From contig NW_026731622.1 in assembly GCF_028476545.1 (NCBI RefSeq), positions 82,001-146,000 on the forward strand: 64,000 nt of DNA. The letters run 5' to 3'. Source of the stretch: Physella acuta. Its lineage: Eukaryota; Mollusca; Gastropoda; Physidae. Positions 1 through 35,119 of the stretch are shown piece after piece. The position numbers and the translations under genes were made by a program. Each line of letters begins with the position of its first letter. Positions within the stretch are counted from its first letter, which is position 1. The notes under the pieces were generated by a model, which worked only from the letters and a program-made list of their open reading frames with translations, was not told the origin of the DNA and made no database searches.

Positions 1-717
1 TTTGCGCTACCCAAAGACCAGGGTTCAAATCCTTTTCACGGTCAACACCTCAGATGGATTTGATACCTCTCATGGCCATCCCCTTAGAAAAAAAAATGCT
101 AGCGCTCCCATCAGAGTATCAACCCTTGACGAAAAATATGTCGGTTAGATACGATACACGATAGCTAAAGAATTTACATTTCGTGGTTTCAATATCTAGA
201 TCGGATTTCCGTTCCGTGTTTTAGGTAAATCAGGTTGTATCCGACACAGATTCTAGATCTAGTAACAAATGAACAACAGAAACTATCTAGGCGTAGCGTG
301 CCCTGCTACGGTCAACAAACCATAGCCTACTTGTAATCGCGATGTGAAAGTAAGCAAACATGCGCAGTAAAGCAAACTCCACCTACAAGCTATTTTTAAA
401 CCGTAGAAAACCCTTCAGATGACGTCAGCCGTATTATACTTTACCTGGGGATTCCCTCGCATAAATTTAAAAAACTAAACCGGAAAACTGTCAGCAAGTG
501 GCGTCTAGAGTTTAGTTGGGATAGTGTGGTACATTTGTATCAGCAGTACCGTAGCTATATCAATAATATACGTCTAGCGCCTATAAAGTTAGGGTACGGG
601 TAAAATAGTGATTGAGAAAAAAATCTTTATGTGGGTATGGCAATTAAAAAACTATATTTCTAATACACTGATTTTTCATTATAATTTTTATTAACAAAAA
701 TTAAAGTTCCCTTTTCA
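1..717. other. Intergenic, no gene seen
   Basis: No coding exon or RNA gene was recognised. The first ~80 bases include a B-box-like string (GGTTCAAATCC near 22) and may be the end of a tRNA-derived SINE. The rest is unique AT-rich DNA. Confidence 0.4.
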
Positions 718-875
718 AACCTAGCGGTCCATTAGGCAAGTGAAGTAGAGTTCACCTGTTTCTATGACCAGCCGCCATTAGTTTCCCTCACATGTCAGGT
801 ACCCATTTCAGCTGGGTGGACTCAGGCGTCCTGCGGACTAGTCCGGAATCCAAACGCGAGACTTTCATGTTAGCA
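718..875 (-). mobile_element. tRNA-derived SINE, core and tail, reversed
   Basis: Read on the minus strand this shows the family core seen many times in the window: a 'GAGTCCACCCAGCTG' block, then 'GGGTACCTGAC', a 'GGCGGCTGG' block, and the tail 'ACAGGTGAACTCTACTTCA' followed by a GGTTTGAAA-like end. The tRNA-like head is weak. Family membership comes from comparing the copies in this window, not from a database. Confidence 0.65.
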
Positions 876-894
876 GGCGTGTGCACTACCATCC

Positions 895-1155
895 GATCGA
901 GGGGGGGGGGGGGTAATCTAAAGAACATCATATGGACCGCCCAACTCTGTGGAGCGCCTGACTTTAGTTAAGGGGGAGGGGGTGGAGTAATATAAAGAAC
1001 ACCATAACGACCAACCGGCTCTGTCGGGTGACTGTCTTTAGTGCAGGGGGGGAAGGGGGAAGAAATCTAAAGGACATCATAAAGACCACCCAGCTCTGTG
1101 GGGTGCCCAGTGTTTCTTCCAGGCATCCCTTCGGGGGAGGGGGGGGGGGGCAATG
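895..1155. repeat. Poly-G-rich degenerate tandem repeat
   Basis: About three degenerate units of 70-90 bp. Each has a run of 7-13 G followed by 'TAATCTAAAG-ACATCATA' and 'CC-CTCTGTGG-GTG'. The G runs could form G-quadruplexes. No coding sense is apparent. Confidence 0.55.
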
Positions 1156-1839
1156 AAATTTATATAGAAAATATAAATCTCAGCATCATCAGCCTTATAA
1201 ACCACCAGGCCACAAACTTCCAACTTTTTAATATACCCTACACATCATTTTTAATTCACTGTGTTTACAATAGCATAAACACACATCAGCAGCTCTGAAC
1301 TGTAAAGGTCACGACGGGCCAATCAAACGTTAAGCCTGCAGAATATGGGCGTGTCTGTGGTGACACGGTGCGAGTCGGGGTGAGTTAGTGCACGTTAACA
1401 AGTCTGTATCGTTTAACGACGTGACCTTCTCATAACGACCCTAATAAACAAACGCGACACCGTAAATATTCGGCTGTTTACATTGGGGTGTTAGTGTAGA
1501 TTTAATCATCACGACCCTTCTCCTGATTTATAGACGTGGAGGTTTAGTTTTTTTTATTATAAAGTATCAACACAACGCGAGATTTAGATGGCTGGAAATA
1601 GTTGTTCGTCTTTCTTTTATAAATTAAAGAAGATCGTTGCCATACTTATTTTACCTGTATTTCTTTGTCTTTACGCCAAGACTATTCAAAACATCTCTCA
1701 AATTATACTTTCTTAAAACTTAAATAAATAAAATTAAATAAAACAATAAAACAACGTAACATTTACAATCGCGCTAAGTTTTATCTAAAACAAGGGCGTG
1801 TAACTCTGCCCCGACTGTAGCGTTAAGGATACCGGATCA

Positions 1840-1885
1840 GCATAGCGTATAAAGGAGCGGCAACCAACGAGAGAAAGCCGCAACA
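1840..1885 (+). promoter_or_regulatory. Candidate TATA promoter (DUOX?)
   Basis: TATAAA lies at 1848-1853 in a locally GC-rich stretch. An initiator-like sequence follows about 30 bases downstream, near 1880, and then an exon-like stretch ending in a strong donor. The next gene on this strand is DUOX, whose start-codon exon has a good 3' splice site at 10021, so an upstream leader exon is expected. Linking this promoter to DUOX is inference. A 5' cap tag or RNA-seq read crossing 2015 to 10022 or 2124 would settle it. Confidence 0.4.
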
Positions 1886-2015
1886 GATCTCAGCTGTTAG
1901 TTCAACACTGGCCGTCAACCAGAATGGGGCCATAATACTAGTGTTTACATATTGTGTGCATCCAGATAGACAGCAGAAGCCAGCAGTATAAAAACTATAT
2001 TCACTGAGATCCCAG
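1880..2015 (+). other. Candidate 5'UTR leader exon
   Basis: The interval runs from the predicted start site to CCCAG|GTAAGC, donor at 2016. It has no long reading frame, as expected for a leader. It could join the micro-exon at 2124-2146 or the DUOX start exon beginning at 10022. Confidence 0.35.
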
Positions 2016-2123
2016 GTAAGCACTACGTATATCTACCGGCTAATGACAAAGATAGATTAGGAAAATAGGACGGCTGTGTTGTTTATGTTTGATAACAGCT
2101 ACATTTGTTTTTTGTCAATACAG

Positions 2124-2146
2124 AAGTTGAGTTTCTAAACATACAG
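2124..2146 (+). other. Possible 23-nt micro-exon
   Basis: A pyrimidine-rich acceptor (TTTTTTGTCAATACAG) precedes 23 bases that end in ACAG|GTAAGTG, a near-perfect donor. Its position just after the candidate leader exon suggests an optional 5'UTR micro-exon. The evidence is splice-site quality only. Confidence 0.3.
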
Positions 2147-2149
2147 GTA

Positions 2150-4390
2150 AGTGTGTAACTCATTAACCTAGAAGAATACGTTTTGAGAAATATTTCAAGA
2201 GTTTTTTTTTTTTTTTAAACCTGGGTCCGAATATAAATTCATCACAAAATAGTTTTGGTTATACTACTACTAACTATATTTTACTAACTAAAGTCAACAC
2301 TAGCCCTAACTATTATCTCTGATAATATCCGACACCAAACGCCCTTCTTTTGAGAAAGTCTAGTATGTGGTTGATAAAAATATATTTCTTAAATGGGAAG
2401 TAACTCACCTTGTTAATTTAAATTAATGGTATATCGTTAGTTTTGAAAGCTTGAACGTAGTTCCGGACATACACACACACAAACACATACGTTCACACAT
2501 TAGAATAAATGGCGGGACAGAAAGAAAATCTGGCCTAATTTAAAAATGTAAAATATAATTAATAACAAACAGGCATGTTGCTTCTCTCTACCGTATTAAA
2601 ATTTCTTAACAGACCAATTATCAATGAAGGTAGACCCGTGTATAACGATACCAACAGAGTGCAAACAAGAAGTAATACTATTCCTTACAACCGTGAATCT
2701 TAACATTAAACCAACTGGGAATCACAATCAACTGTGAATTTAATTAAACTGTGAGCCAGATTAAACTGCAGACATTAGACTGTGAATTACATAAAACTGA
2801 ATTACTCCATATCAACCGCAACATCAAACTGATATTTACTTTGTATGTGTATTAGTCTTGACAATAAGCTTTATGTGTGATTTGATATGAATTAACCGGA
2901 GCATTACACTGTGAAAAGCAGTGTGTCTTCATGCTGCTGTTAATCGAAGCATCAACGTTTGCATCGTGTTCAGTGTCTGCTAAAGCTATGGTTTGCCAAA
3001 TATACAATGATGCTTATTTGTGAGAAAAATATACGGAACAAGAATCAAAACACAATTTAAATCTATTTATATTCAACAATGGCAACTGAATGTTGTGTGT
3101 TTTTTTGTTAATAATTTGAAGAGTTAGTAGGGTTGTTCTTTTTAAAATTTGCATTTGAAAATTGTCTTTTAAAATAGTTTTCTTATGCTTTTAATCTTTT
3201 TTGTAAATAGAAAAGTGTTATTAAAATATAACATAACTTGTTACGACTCATTAACACATTTACACTAAAGGAAGTTTAAAAATATTAAAATATTCATCAA
3301 TTCATCGATTCGCATTGAAATTTTCAACAGCATCAACTAAGCTCTGTTAGAATGCTACGCACAATATTTATTTTCTAACAATAAAATATTTCTGTATAGT
3401 TGTACTCACCCTTTAGACATCAGATTTCTCACGTCCATTTCGTGTCAGTTCCCCGTGTTAACCCGCTACACACGAGCACACACACACACACGCAACACAC
3501 GAGCGCACCCAAAGAAACACGGTCAAAACAAACTAACATCTAAGGGCACTAGCCCAGCTACTCCTATGTTTTCACAGACGCAGTTGCTTCCCTTTATTTC
3601 TTTTTTTCTTCTCTGTGCTAAGAAGCAAAACGGGGACAACTTCGCCCTAATGCACTTTAAAACTGGTCTTAGCTGTGAGTTCGTTTTCTCGTGTGAGTAA
3701 TAAAGTTCTTTAAAGCACGCTTTATATTGCATGTCTTTCTTTATATTTTAAAACGAAAACATATAATCGTTAGCAGGCATACATCAAATGTAATCTATTA
3801 GTATTAAATAACACTAGTTATTCCATGTATTAGGTTTTTAAATACTGTTCTTGTATCTCTAAAGTTAACATTTAAAACTTGTACGCATCAAATTATTTCA
3901 ACTTCTTTCGTCTGCTTTTAGATACGAACACACCATCACAACTACCATCTCTAACAACATCTCCCCTGTGTATATAAATATATCACTTTCACTTATTCCG
4001 AATCCCCGGCCCATTTCCTCAGTCTCTTATCTATCTCTCTGTCTCTCCCCATGATATAATTAGATGTGCTGTAATTAATTAGCCTTGAAGCCCACCAGAC
4101 GGACCACTAAACGGAAATGTGTAAGCCGAGTCAACCCTCTCAAACAGACTCTCCTCGTGATGCTGTCAGCAGACGACGCATGTTAGGTCAATAGATCAAT
4201 ACGTCTGCTCCGGCGGTCACGGTGACCTCCGCGGGGTCGAGATGGTCAACTATACTTGTGTTGTATTGGACTGGTCGCATTGACCCCTGTTGCATGGCGC
4301 TGTTCCCTATACATTCTATAGTCGTACTCAGACATTGCGCCATGACCTTTATGGCCTTGAACTGGTCATCTAGGCCTATAAGGCTTTATA
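2150..4390. other. Non-coding flank, little structure
   Basis: AT-rich unique sequence. A short (CA)n lies near 3480-3492. No exon with coding character and no RNA gene was recognised. Confidence 0.4.
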
Positions 4391-5567
4391 CGGGTCATCT
4401 TGCTTTCTGTAACCTTCAACTTGACATCTTGACCAATCAAGTATTATATGGGTCATCTTGCTTTCTGTAACCTTAAACTTGACATCTTGACCTATCAAGT
4501 ATTATATGGGTCATCTTGCTTTCTGTAACCTTAAACTGGACGTCTTGACCAATCAAGTATTATATGGGTCATCTTACCTTCTGTAATTTTAAACTGGACG
4601 TCTTGACCAATCAAGTATTATATGGGTCATCTTGCTTTCTGTAACCTTCAACTTGACATCTTGACCTATCAAGTATTATATGGGTCATCTTGCTTTCTGT
4701 AACCTTCAACTTGACATCTTGACCAATCAAGTATTATATGGGTCATCTTGCTTTCTGTAACCTTCAACTTGACATCTTGACCTATCAAGTATTATATGGG
4801 TCATCTTGCTTTCTGTAACCTTCAACTTGACATCTTGACCAATCAAGTATTATACGGGTCATCTTGCCTTCTGTAAACTTAAACTTGACATCTTGACCAA
4901 TCAAGTATTATATGGGTCACCTTGCTTTCTGTAACCTTAAACTTGACCAATCAAGTATTATACGGGTCATCTTGCCTTCTGTAAACTTAAACTTGACATC
5001 TTGACCAATCAAGTATTATATGGGTCATCTTGCCTTCTGTAACCTTAAACTTGACATCTTGACCAATCAAGTATCATATGGGTCATCTTGCCTTCTGTAA
5101 ACTTCAACTTGGCATCTTGACCTATCAAGTATTATATGGGTCATCTTGCCTTCTATAACCTTAAACTAATATCTTGACCTATCAAGTATTATATGGGTCA
5201 TCTTGCCTTCGTTAACCTTAAACTGGACATCTTGACCAATCAAGTATTATATGGGTCATCTTGCCTTCGTTAACCTTAAACTTGACATCTTGACCTATCA
5301 AGTATTATATGGGTCATCTTGCTTTCAGTAACCTTAAACTTGACATCTTGACCTATCAAGTATTATATGGGTCATCTTGCTTTCTGTAACCTTAAACTTG
5401 ACATCTTGACCTATCAAGTATTATATGGGTCATCTTGCCTTCTGTAACCTTCAACTTGACATCTTGACCTATCAAGTATTATATGGGTCATCTTGCTTTC
5501 TGTAACCTTAAACTTGACATCTTGACCTATCAAGTATTACATGGGTCATCTTGCCTTCTGTAACCTT
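4391..5567 (+). repeat. 58-bp minisatellite, ~20 copies
   Basis: The unit contains GGGTCATCTTGC, TTTCTGTAACC, TTAAACTTGACATCTTGACC and TATCAAGTATTATAT. Copies differ at a few sites, for example CTTTC versus CCTTC and CTATC versus CAATC, and one copy is short near 4940. The array lies between the candidate DUOX promoter and the DUOX start exon. It codes for nothing recognisable. Confidence 0.9.
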
Positions 5568-5589
5568 GGGGATTGTCACTTTGGCCTTT

Positions 5590-8500
5590 GAAGTTTAAGA
5601 TGAGCAGCCTGAACTCGTCTGGCCTAGTTTAACAGCTTTGCGAGGGCGTTAGTAACGAGTAGGACAATCAACCCCTTCCTTTTAGCGCTCTCTATTAATA
5701 TCTACCAGTAGAAGAGCGGATATACAAGCCCCACCCCCTTTTTTACATATTTTTTTTCACATAGAGGTGAATAAATTAAGTATACGCCTTGTGTCAGCAT
5801 TTAGATATTTGAGTCTAAAGTGTCTACTCATTATATAAATAAAGTAAACTTAATTATCAAGCTATGTTAGTAATCCTGATATGTGAACCTACTACACTTA
5901 CTACACTGTTGTTACTGTTCTGTAGACTATGTTTATGTTGAAACTACTGTCTGTTTTAGATTAACATATTCTTAAAAAATATATATATAAATATATCACA
6001 ACTTTAGATTAATTAAAAGAATTAGTTCTTTTAAAAAAAATATAATGATTGAAATTAAACACCTTAAAATTTACATTTTCATTAAGTTTCAATCCTGGTA
6101 CATTTCTTTAATACAAAAACAAAATGGTAAGCTGCGTGTTAACTCGAAACTTCTAAAGTATAACAGGATGACAAAGAAAAGAACGGTAATTATGGATTAG
6201 GTTTTTTTTTTTTTGCTGACTAGGTTATTTCCCTTTATTCGTTCGGTTGTTTACAGCCCGCCTCCCTCTCCCCCACCTTCCCCCTTCGCCCCCAATCCTA
6301 TTTCCGGCTTACTCTAGTTTTACTCACCCCAAGGTGTGGGAGGTTTTGTTTCCGATGTACTTTTAGTTGAGTGCTCACACGTGTCGTGATTCACGTACCA
6401 GGTACGTTTCACGGTGTGTCTATGTGGAGCAACATGTGGGGGAGTGGTGGGGGCGGGCTAAGTGTGTGTGTGTGGGGGGGGGGGGGGTGAGTAAGTTCCA
6501 GGGGAAGCCTGGGTTAAGGAAAAAACGTGTCGTCTTAAAAATAGCAGACACAAACGAGCAGGCAGACAAATCGATGGACAGACGGACGGACGGACGATCA
6601 TCTTATGAAATGAATAAAACAAGTTAATTAAAAAAGTCTAGTGACATTTATGCGCAATTTCCTTATGTTATCTAAAAATAGCTCTGACGTATAATGATGG
6701 GGTGCGTTCAAGCTAGAAGAAAGATCGGTTTGTAGGTGTTTATGTAATTTTAAAATTTGTGACCGAACGAGAGGATATTTTTGAAAACTTTCTTCGGCAA
6801 TATTGTTCTAAATTATGGCAGGAATCGATTGGTACATGTTTCAAGTCGCTAAGTGGTCTGGTTGCCGAGATATGGGCCAAAAACTGAATTTTTTCGAGGT
6901 TTTTTGGCTTTTCCGGGAAATACATGAAAGAAACCCGGAATTTTTATGGCCTATGCTCATTCTCCTAACTTACTTAACATAATTGCTTTTGGAACTAGTC
7001 ATCGATATTGCTTCGTTAAGGAGGAGATACGACTTAAAGCCCGGACACACATTCATCCATCCATCCATTCCCAGAAATGACGAGTTAATAAACGCAATTC
7101 TCCAGAATGGAAATTGCGCTAAAAATTAGATAATCCTTTGAAAACAACAAAGATCGTAATATTTTAATTAATATCTGAATAGCAATGCACTAATTACAGT
7201 TTTTACAATCTTAATCCTTTACTAAACACATACTTTCCCGTCGTATCTGATCAAATGTCATTTTGAAATATTATCAACATTTTATATTTTTAAGTTAAAT
7301 CACACTTAAACAGTTAAACATAAATCCTCCTCATTGATCGAATTAAATTAAAGGTAAGTTTAAAGTGCAATCACATGTTAGAAAATAAGTTTAATTTATA
7401 GAGCAGACAGATATTGAAACATTAATCAAGCAGTACGAACTAGAAAACCGCAAAATAAAAATAACAACCAATCAAAAAGCCATGAAACTAAACTAATAAC
7501 AATTTATTATTGAAAGAATAAAGGCTCAAAATCAAACAAAAGGATTTTAATCTTGACTTTGACGCATCGTACTGACTGCACTGTGGTATTAATTATTTTC
7601 TAGATTAAACGATAGACAGATGCCGCCATTTTTTCCATCATCTCCGGATCAGATTTCGGACAACGCTTAGGTAAGAATATATCCTCTATATGTAAAAAAC
7701 CGTTAATTAGAAACAACAACGATTTTCCCACGCGTTGAGCATAACGAAACAAAACCTAAAGGATGTAGGTGTCAACTCCACCACATCACTAATCCATGTA
7801 GACCCCAGACACACACACACACGCATAAATTAGGTGGTGTTATTGAAACCATTAATAATCATCAAGATGTTAGTACTTTGGGTGGAAACAATTTATATAA
7901 TTGATATTAAACTATATCAATGATGCAATAATTGTAGTAGACAAAACTATAACTCTTATAGTGGGTAAAATGGGGATGTCTTCTAAAATGTTATTATATT
8001 GTTTAAAAAATAATAATACAAGATTTAATAAACAGTTGATCGAGCAAATTAATGCCTTAGCAGTTATTTTTCTAAAAGATTTTTGTGTGAGATGAATGTG
8101 AGTAGCCTACACATTTTCACCATTGAAAATACACAACACTGCTGACATATAACTATAACCAAGCAATGCAGTCTGTGTAGAACGATTTAAATGAGGGGCA
8201 CGGGTTCAAACACCAGTAAGTAAGCTACAGTAGGTTCGATGAACGTTTTGACCACGGCATTCCGTGCGATCAACGCCCTTGAACTCTGCCTATGTTTTAT
8301 TTACTTGAGACACAGACCGATTATTGACCAGTTCCCGGTGTAGCTGAGGTGGGGGTGTGAAATGCTCAGGTGGAGAGTATGATGGAGGGGGAGGGGCATG
8401 ATGGGGAGGCGGCTGGGGATGGCACAGTTTAGTTTTTGAGGGATTTCTATGAACGCTTCTGTAGTCAATAAATTACTCGGATCGTTTAGTATACCGGTAA

Positions 8501-9050
8501 CTTAATTAGTTAGACAAAGGTTTCAACTGCAGGCACCACATTCATAGACTGGGCAGGGATCAATCGCTAGTCATGAACCATCTTATTCAACGACCACCTA
8601 AGTAGACCTCCCTCATGTGTTTCGTAAGAAGCTTAATCTATTTATAACACCGGGATTTTATCGATGTCTAATTTTAGAACAAGGGTTGGGGGTTATCAGG
8701 TCGATCAGGTCACGCTGGTCGCAGTGTCAAACGACTGTAATTAATGTGACGTCTGCCTGACTGTCGTGATCTGTCCAGGATCTTGAGATGATCTGTCCAG
8801 GATCTTGAGATGATCTGTGATAACTTAGCGTTCCCACACAGCCGATGTTATGCGCTGCTAAAGTTAACCTTATATAGAGGTTATTATAGTACACAAAGTC
8901 CGCAATGGTTTCTAATTCAGCGCATTCCTTTGAATTAGCGCTTACATTTGATGCTTTACATGCAGTAATCAACACAACTAAGATGCGTATCGTCAACAGA
9001 AACCCTTTTTTTTTTAACAAAGTGTGAGGCCAGTCATAAACCATTGCATA
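5590..9050. other. Non-coding upstream intron or intergenic DNA
   Basis: AT-rich sequence with poly-G near 6475, G-rich patches near 8340-8420 and a small duplication of GATCTGTCCAGGATCTTGA at 8768-8814. No exon was supported. Confidence 0.4.
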
Positions 9051-9061
9051 ACAAAGGCTAT

Positions 9062-9231
9062 GGAACAGCGTGGATGGGTGGTAGAGCGCTCCACTGCTAA
9101 CCCAAATGTCTGTGTGTTCAGATCTCAGTCCGGCCTGGGTCTGCAGGGTATGTCACCTAGTTCTGATGTTAGGGAAAGAAAACGCGGCTCTGCATTGTGC
9201 TGACCACACCATCCGTTCATATGCCAAGGTT
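9062..9231 (+). mobile_element. tRNA-derived SINE, near complete
   Basis: The tRNA-like head carries an A box (TGGTAGAGCGCTCCACTGC) and a weak B box (TTCAGATCTC). The family core follows with 'GCTGACCACACCATCC' and 'CATATGCC'. No cloverleaf with full stems is kept, so this is a SINE and not a tRNA gene. Confidence 0.7.
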
Positions 9232-9404
9232 TAAAACATATAAATTCTACTTAATTTACCCCATGGTATATGAAGTAGGTCTGAATGAAAAGGGAACGTT
9301 AATGTTTTGTACTTTTTAACTAAGTTTGACCGAAGTAGGAAGACTAAACTGCATACTTTATACCCGTGATGCATACAGATTTTGCTTAATTCAAACGTTA
9401 ATTT

Positions 9405-9407
<3 letters not shown>

Positions 9408-9491
<84 letters not shown>
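9408..9491. repeat. (TA)n microsatellite
   Basis: An uninterrupted TA tract of about 80 bases. It is self-complementary and can extrude as a cruciform. Confidence 0.95.
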
Positions 9492-9493
<2 letters not shown>

Positions 9494-10021
9494 TTCCGAA
9501 CTTCAAAGCAAAAGATGCTCTCCTTTAAAGGCTATACCAATCCCACGGATGGCAATAATTGATATTCAAGAGCTCCACTTGGCGGTACCTAATGTCTTCT
9601 ACAATTGGTTCAACCCTTCAGGGAACACCACACCTTGACCTATACCTGATCTCATGCTCTTATCTCCCCTTTATTCCTCTTGATTCTGAAGGATATTAGC
9701 TTCATTGGCACGGTTTCCAGAAAAATGCGCAAAGGAAAACTTTGCAAACAGAAACATAAGCAAATAAAAACGAATTACACTAATACACTTTCATTTTGTT
9801 ACATTTCGTATAAAATTGTTTTATTTAGCTACGATGTACCTATGGTCAATCTTTGTTAATGTCTATAAATGCACGAAACAAAAATACCCTTCCGCACTTT
9901 TTTTTGTACGCAGTTTTCCGTTGCGCATATTCCCAGTCACCCATGGGCACATAGCTATGCTATTTCGCTGTTTCTATTTACTAAACTTTGTTCTCAATTT
10001 GCTTGTTTGTTTTTACCTCAG

Positions 10022-10075
10022 ATTCACTAAGAAGAGCTGGAAAAAAAACCAATAAAAACTCCACAAGTCTGAACC
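10022..10075 (+). other. DUOX 5'UTR segment of first coding exon
   Basis: A pyrimidine-rich 3' splice site ends TTTTTACCTCAG at 10021. Fifty-four untranslated bases then lead to the ATG at 10076. This implies at least one further non-coding exon upstream. Confidence 0.6.
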
Positions 10076-31607
<21,532 letters not shown>

Positions 31608-32740
31608 GCCAAATGTACCAGTGTGACCAAACTTGTTGAGCTTTTTTTTTAATCACGACATGACTCCAGATATTTTAATAATTTCCAACAAACTTTTTAT
31701 TTGCTCTTACAGCTAAGTGCCTTAGGAAGGATACAATTATACTTTATTCTTTAAGAAAATCCAAACTATTTTGGAAAAACCTTTTACAGTTTAAAAAAAA
31801 ATGCTTGTTTCAGTTATAAAAAAAACATTAACTTTACAGGCACTCTTAGAAGTGTCTAACTTAGCACTTTGTCTTTCCTTATAGATAAGTGTAGAAATAT
31901 TATTTATATGTACACTTTATGCAAGTATAGCCATGTGTACTCATACTGCTGAGACGTATTTTGACATACATTTACTTGATATACATTTTGATCATATTTG
32001 TGATATAATTTGTGAGTGTAAATTTGTGTACAGTGTTGCCTGTTATTTTACTGATCTTGTTGTAATTCTTACATGCCAAATGTTTTATTTTATAAATAAT
32101 TGTACATATCTTTGTGAATCCTTTTTACATGTATTTTGTTTTCATTTTTGGTGATATATTTCTAAGAATTTTTTCCTCTAACTGATAGATTAGCTAGTTG
32201 TAGACATAACTGGTGGGTTTTGTAATCTAAGTGGTTTACCTTTAGTTTTTAAAAGATTTCCATAACTATATTTCCATTCCATATTTTTAATGATTTATGT
32301 TTTAATGAATGTAATTTATTCAAGAAAAAATTAATAATTTGTTAAGATGGTACATGATTTTCTTAAAAATAAGATTTTTTAAATGCTTAGAACCAGAAAA
32401 TATAACAAAAGTTTTAACCATAATTTAAAAAAAAGAACAATTATTATAATCCATAATTTTAAAGTAAGGACCGGAAATTTAATTTATTCTAGAATAATAT
32501 GTTAGTATTTTTGTGATCAGAAACATAGCTAAGAACCTATTAAGTGTATTATAAAGCACTGCAGCAAATTTTAAGATCTGTCATATGTTATCTAGAAAAT
32601 TAAATTCACATTGAATATTTTGTTTTGTTTATGAATTTAGAGAGAGAGAGAGTGTGTGTACTTAAACTAAACACAGTCTTTGTTATAAGCTGTTAAAAGC
32701 AGTGTCTGTAATGAGTTACTATTTTGGATCTGAGAATAGG
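31608..32740 (+). other. DUOX 3'UTR region
   Basis: AT-rich sequence after the stop, with many TTTTA and ATTTA strings. No canonical AATAAA was seen close to the stop, so the end of the transcript cannot be placed. No other gene is visible. Confidence 0.4.
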
Positions 32741-32754
32741 GTCAGTAGGGTATA

Positions 32755-32885
32755 AGAAGTAGTAGAGTTCAATTGTCTTTGGGACCCAGGGTGTATGAAA
32801 GAATAGTGTGGTCAGCCCTATGTCCAGCTGGTGTATGTGAGTCTGGCTGGAATCAGAGCTTAGTGGCCTCTTGGACGTCATACAG
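32755..32885 (-). mobile_element. SINE fragment, reversed
   Basis: Reversed tail and core: GTAGAGTTCAATTGTCTTTGG, GTGTGGTCAGCCCTATG, then a diverged core. The head is not recognisable. Confidence 0.5.
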
Positions 32886-33479
32886 ACCCAAACAAAAGAC
32901 CAGATAGCAGTTTTGCATGCCACTTCCCATACGAAAATGGTGAATATATATTTTATTATTCCCAATGAGCTTTAATTGTCAGTCCCATGAAAAATGGAAC
33001 AGTGGTCTCTACTATTACAGTGGGAATTCTGACTTGCATTAAACTGACAAGACTATGCAGATAGATTTTTCACTACAAAAAAAGTTAATGGTAAGTAAGG
33101 AGGAAAATTGGTAAAGTCGAGATTTTTGTTTCCATTTGTTTGTCAAAGCAACAGGTAAAATGAGATGGAATAAGAATTATGGATGAAATTGATTTAATTA
33201 ATTAGTAAAACTGAAACAATTGTTTAATGCTGATCACACCTGAGACCTTTAGAGCTTTACATCTCTATAAGATTGTTGCACAAGGTGAAAGGAAACCAAT
33301 CTCCTCCTTCCTCAGTTAATGTTGGGTACTCATTAGAGCTGAGTGAAGCCACGATTAAATTTCTTGTAGTATTAAAATCTTCTGAACCTAAGTCTGAGAT
33401 CAGTTGCACTGCTGTGGTTCTGTCGCAAATTGGTCACGCCCCAGAAAGCAACGCCCCCACCCCCCTCCCCAAGCATCAA

Positions 33480-34000
33480 CCCAACAAGTGACACCTCATC
33501 AAGAGACACCCCACCAAATAACACCCAACCAAGTTACACCCCACTAAATAACACTCTGCCAAGTGATAGCCCTACCATTTGAAACTCCACCAAGTGACAC
33601 CCAACTGAATTACACCCCACCAATTGACACCCCACTAAATCGCAGCCCACCAATTGACACCCCACTAAATTGCACCCCACCAAGTGACACCCCACTAAAT
33701 CGCAGCCCACCAAAAGACACCCCACTAAATTGCACCCCACCAAAAGACACCCCACTAAATTGCACCCCACCAAAAGACACCCCACTAAATCGCACCCCAC
33801 CAATTGACACCCCACTAAATTGCACCCCACCAAAAGACACCCCACTAACTCGCACCCCACCAATTGACACCCCACTAAATCGAAGCCCACCAAGTGACAC
33901 CCCACTAAATTGCACCCCACCAAAAGACACCCCACTAAATCGCAGCCCACCAATTGACACCCCACTAAATCGCAGCCCACCAAGTGACGCCCCTGTCTGA
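33480..34000. repeat. ~30-bp minisatellite (CCCACCAA type)
   Basis: The unit alternates CACCCCACTAAATTGCACC, or CGCAGCC, with CACCAAAAGACAC or CACCAATTGACAC. There are about 17 copies in higher-order pairs. It is open in several frames on both strands only because the unit lacks stops. No gene is inferred. Confidence 0.93.
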
Positions 34001-34378
34001 TCAAAACCCTCTGAAAGTGTCATCTATAACACAGTCTGGTGCCTAGCCATGAAAATTCTCGATGTTTAGTCTATCCGAATAAAAACAATTACAAAATATA
34101 TTTTACTAGCCGTCCCGGCCAGGCCCTGCTCTGGCTTCTGTGAAAAACCTTTCTGTTAAAGACCATTACCTGTGTGAAACGCAAACATAACGCTAACACA
34201 ACTACAAATACAAACACAAACAAAAACCTAACAACAAACCCAACCACAACCACAAACACCAATACAAACACAAAGAAAAAACAAACAAAAAAGCAAACGA
34301 AAACAAAAACCTAACAACCAGTGGCGGAACTAGAAAAAAAAGGCTCCCCCGCAAAAAAAAATTTTGGGCCCCCCCCCT

Positions 34379-35048
<670 letters not shown>

Positions 35049-35115
<67 letters not shown>
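35049..35115. repeat. (TA)n microsatellite
   Basis: A TA tract that may be the continuation of the tract at 34379, separated by the possible LTR. Confidence 0.92.

Positions 35116-35119
<4 letters not shown>

Noticed and set aside
33534-34023. Overlapping open frames on both strands (GCxLVG-type and PPxDTPLN-type repeats)
   Set aside because: They come from a stop-free minisatellite; three frames are open at once, which real coding does not need.
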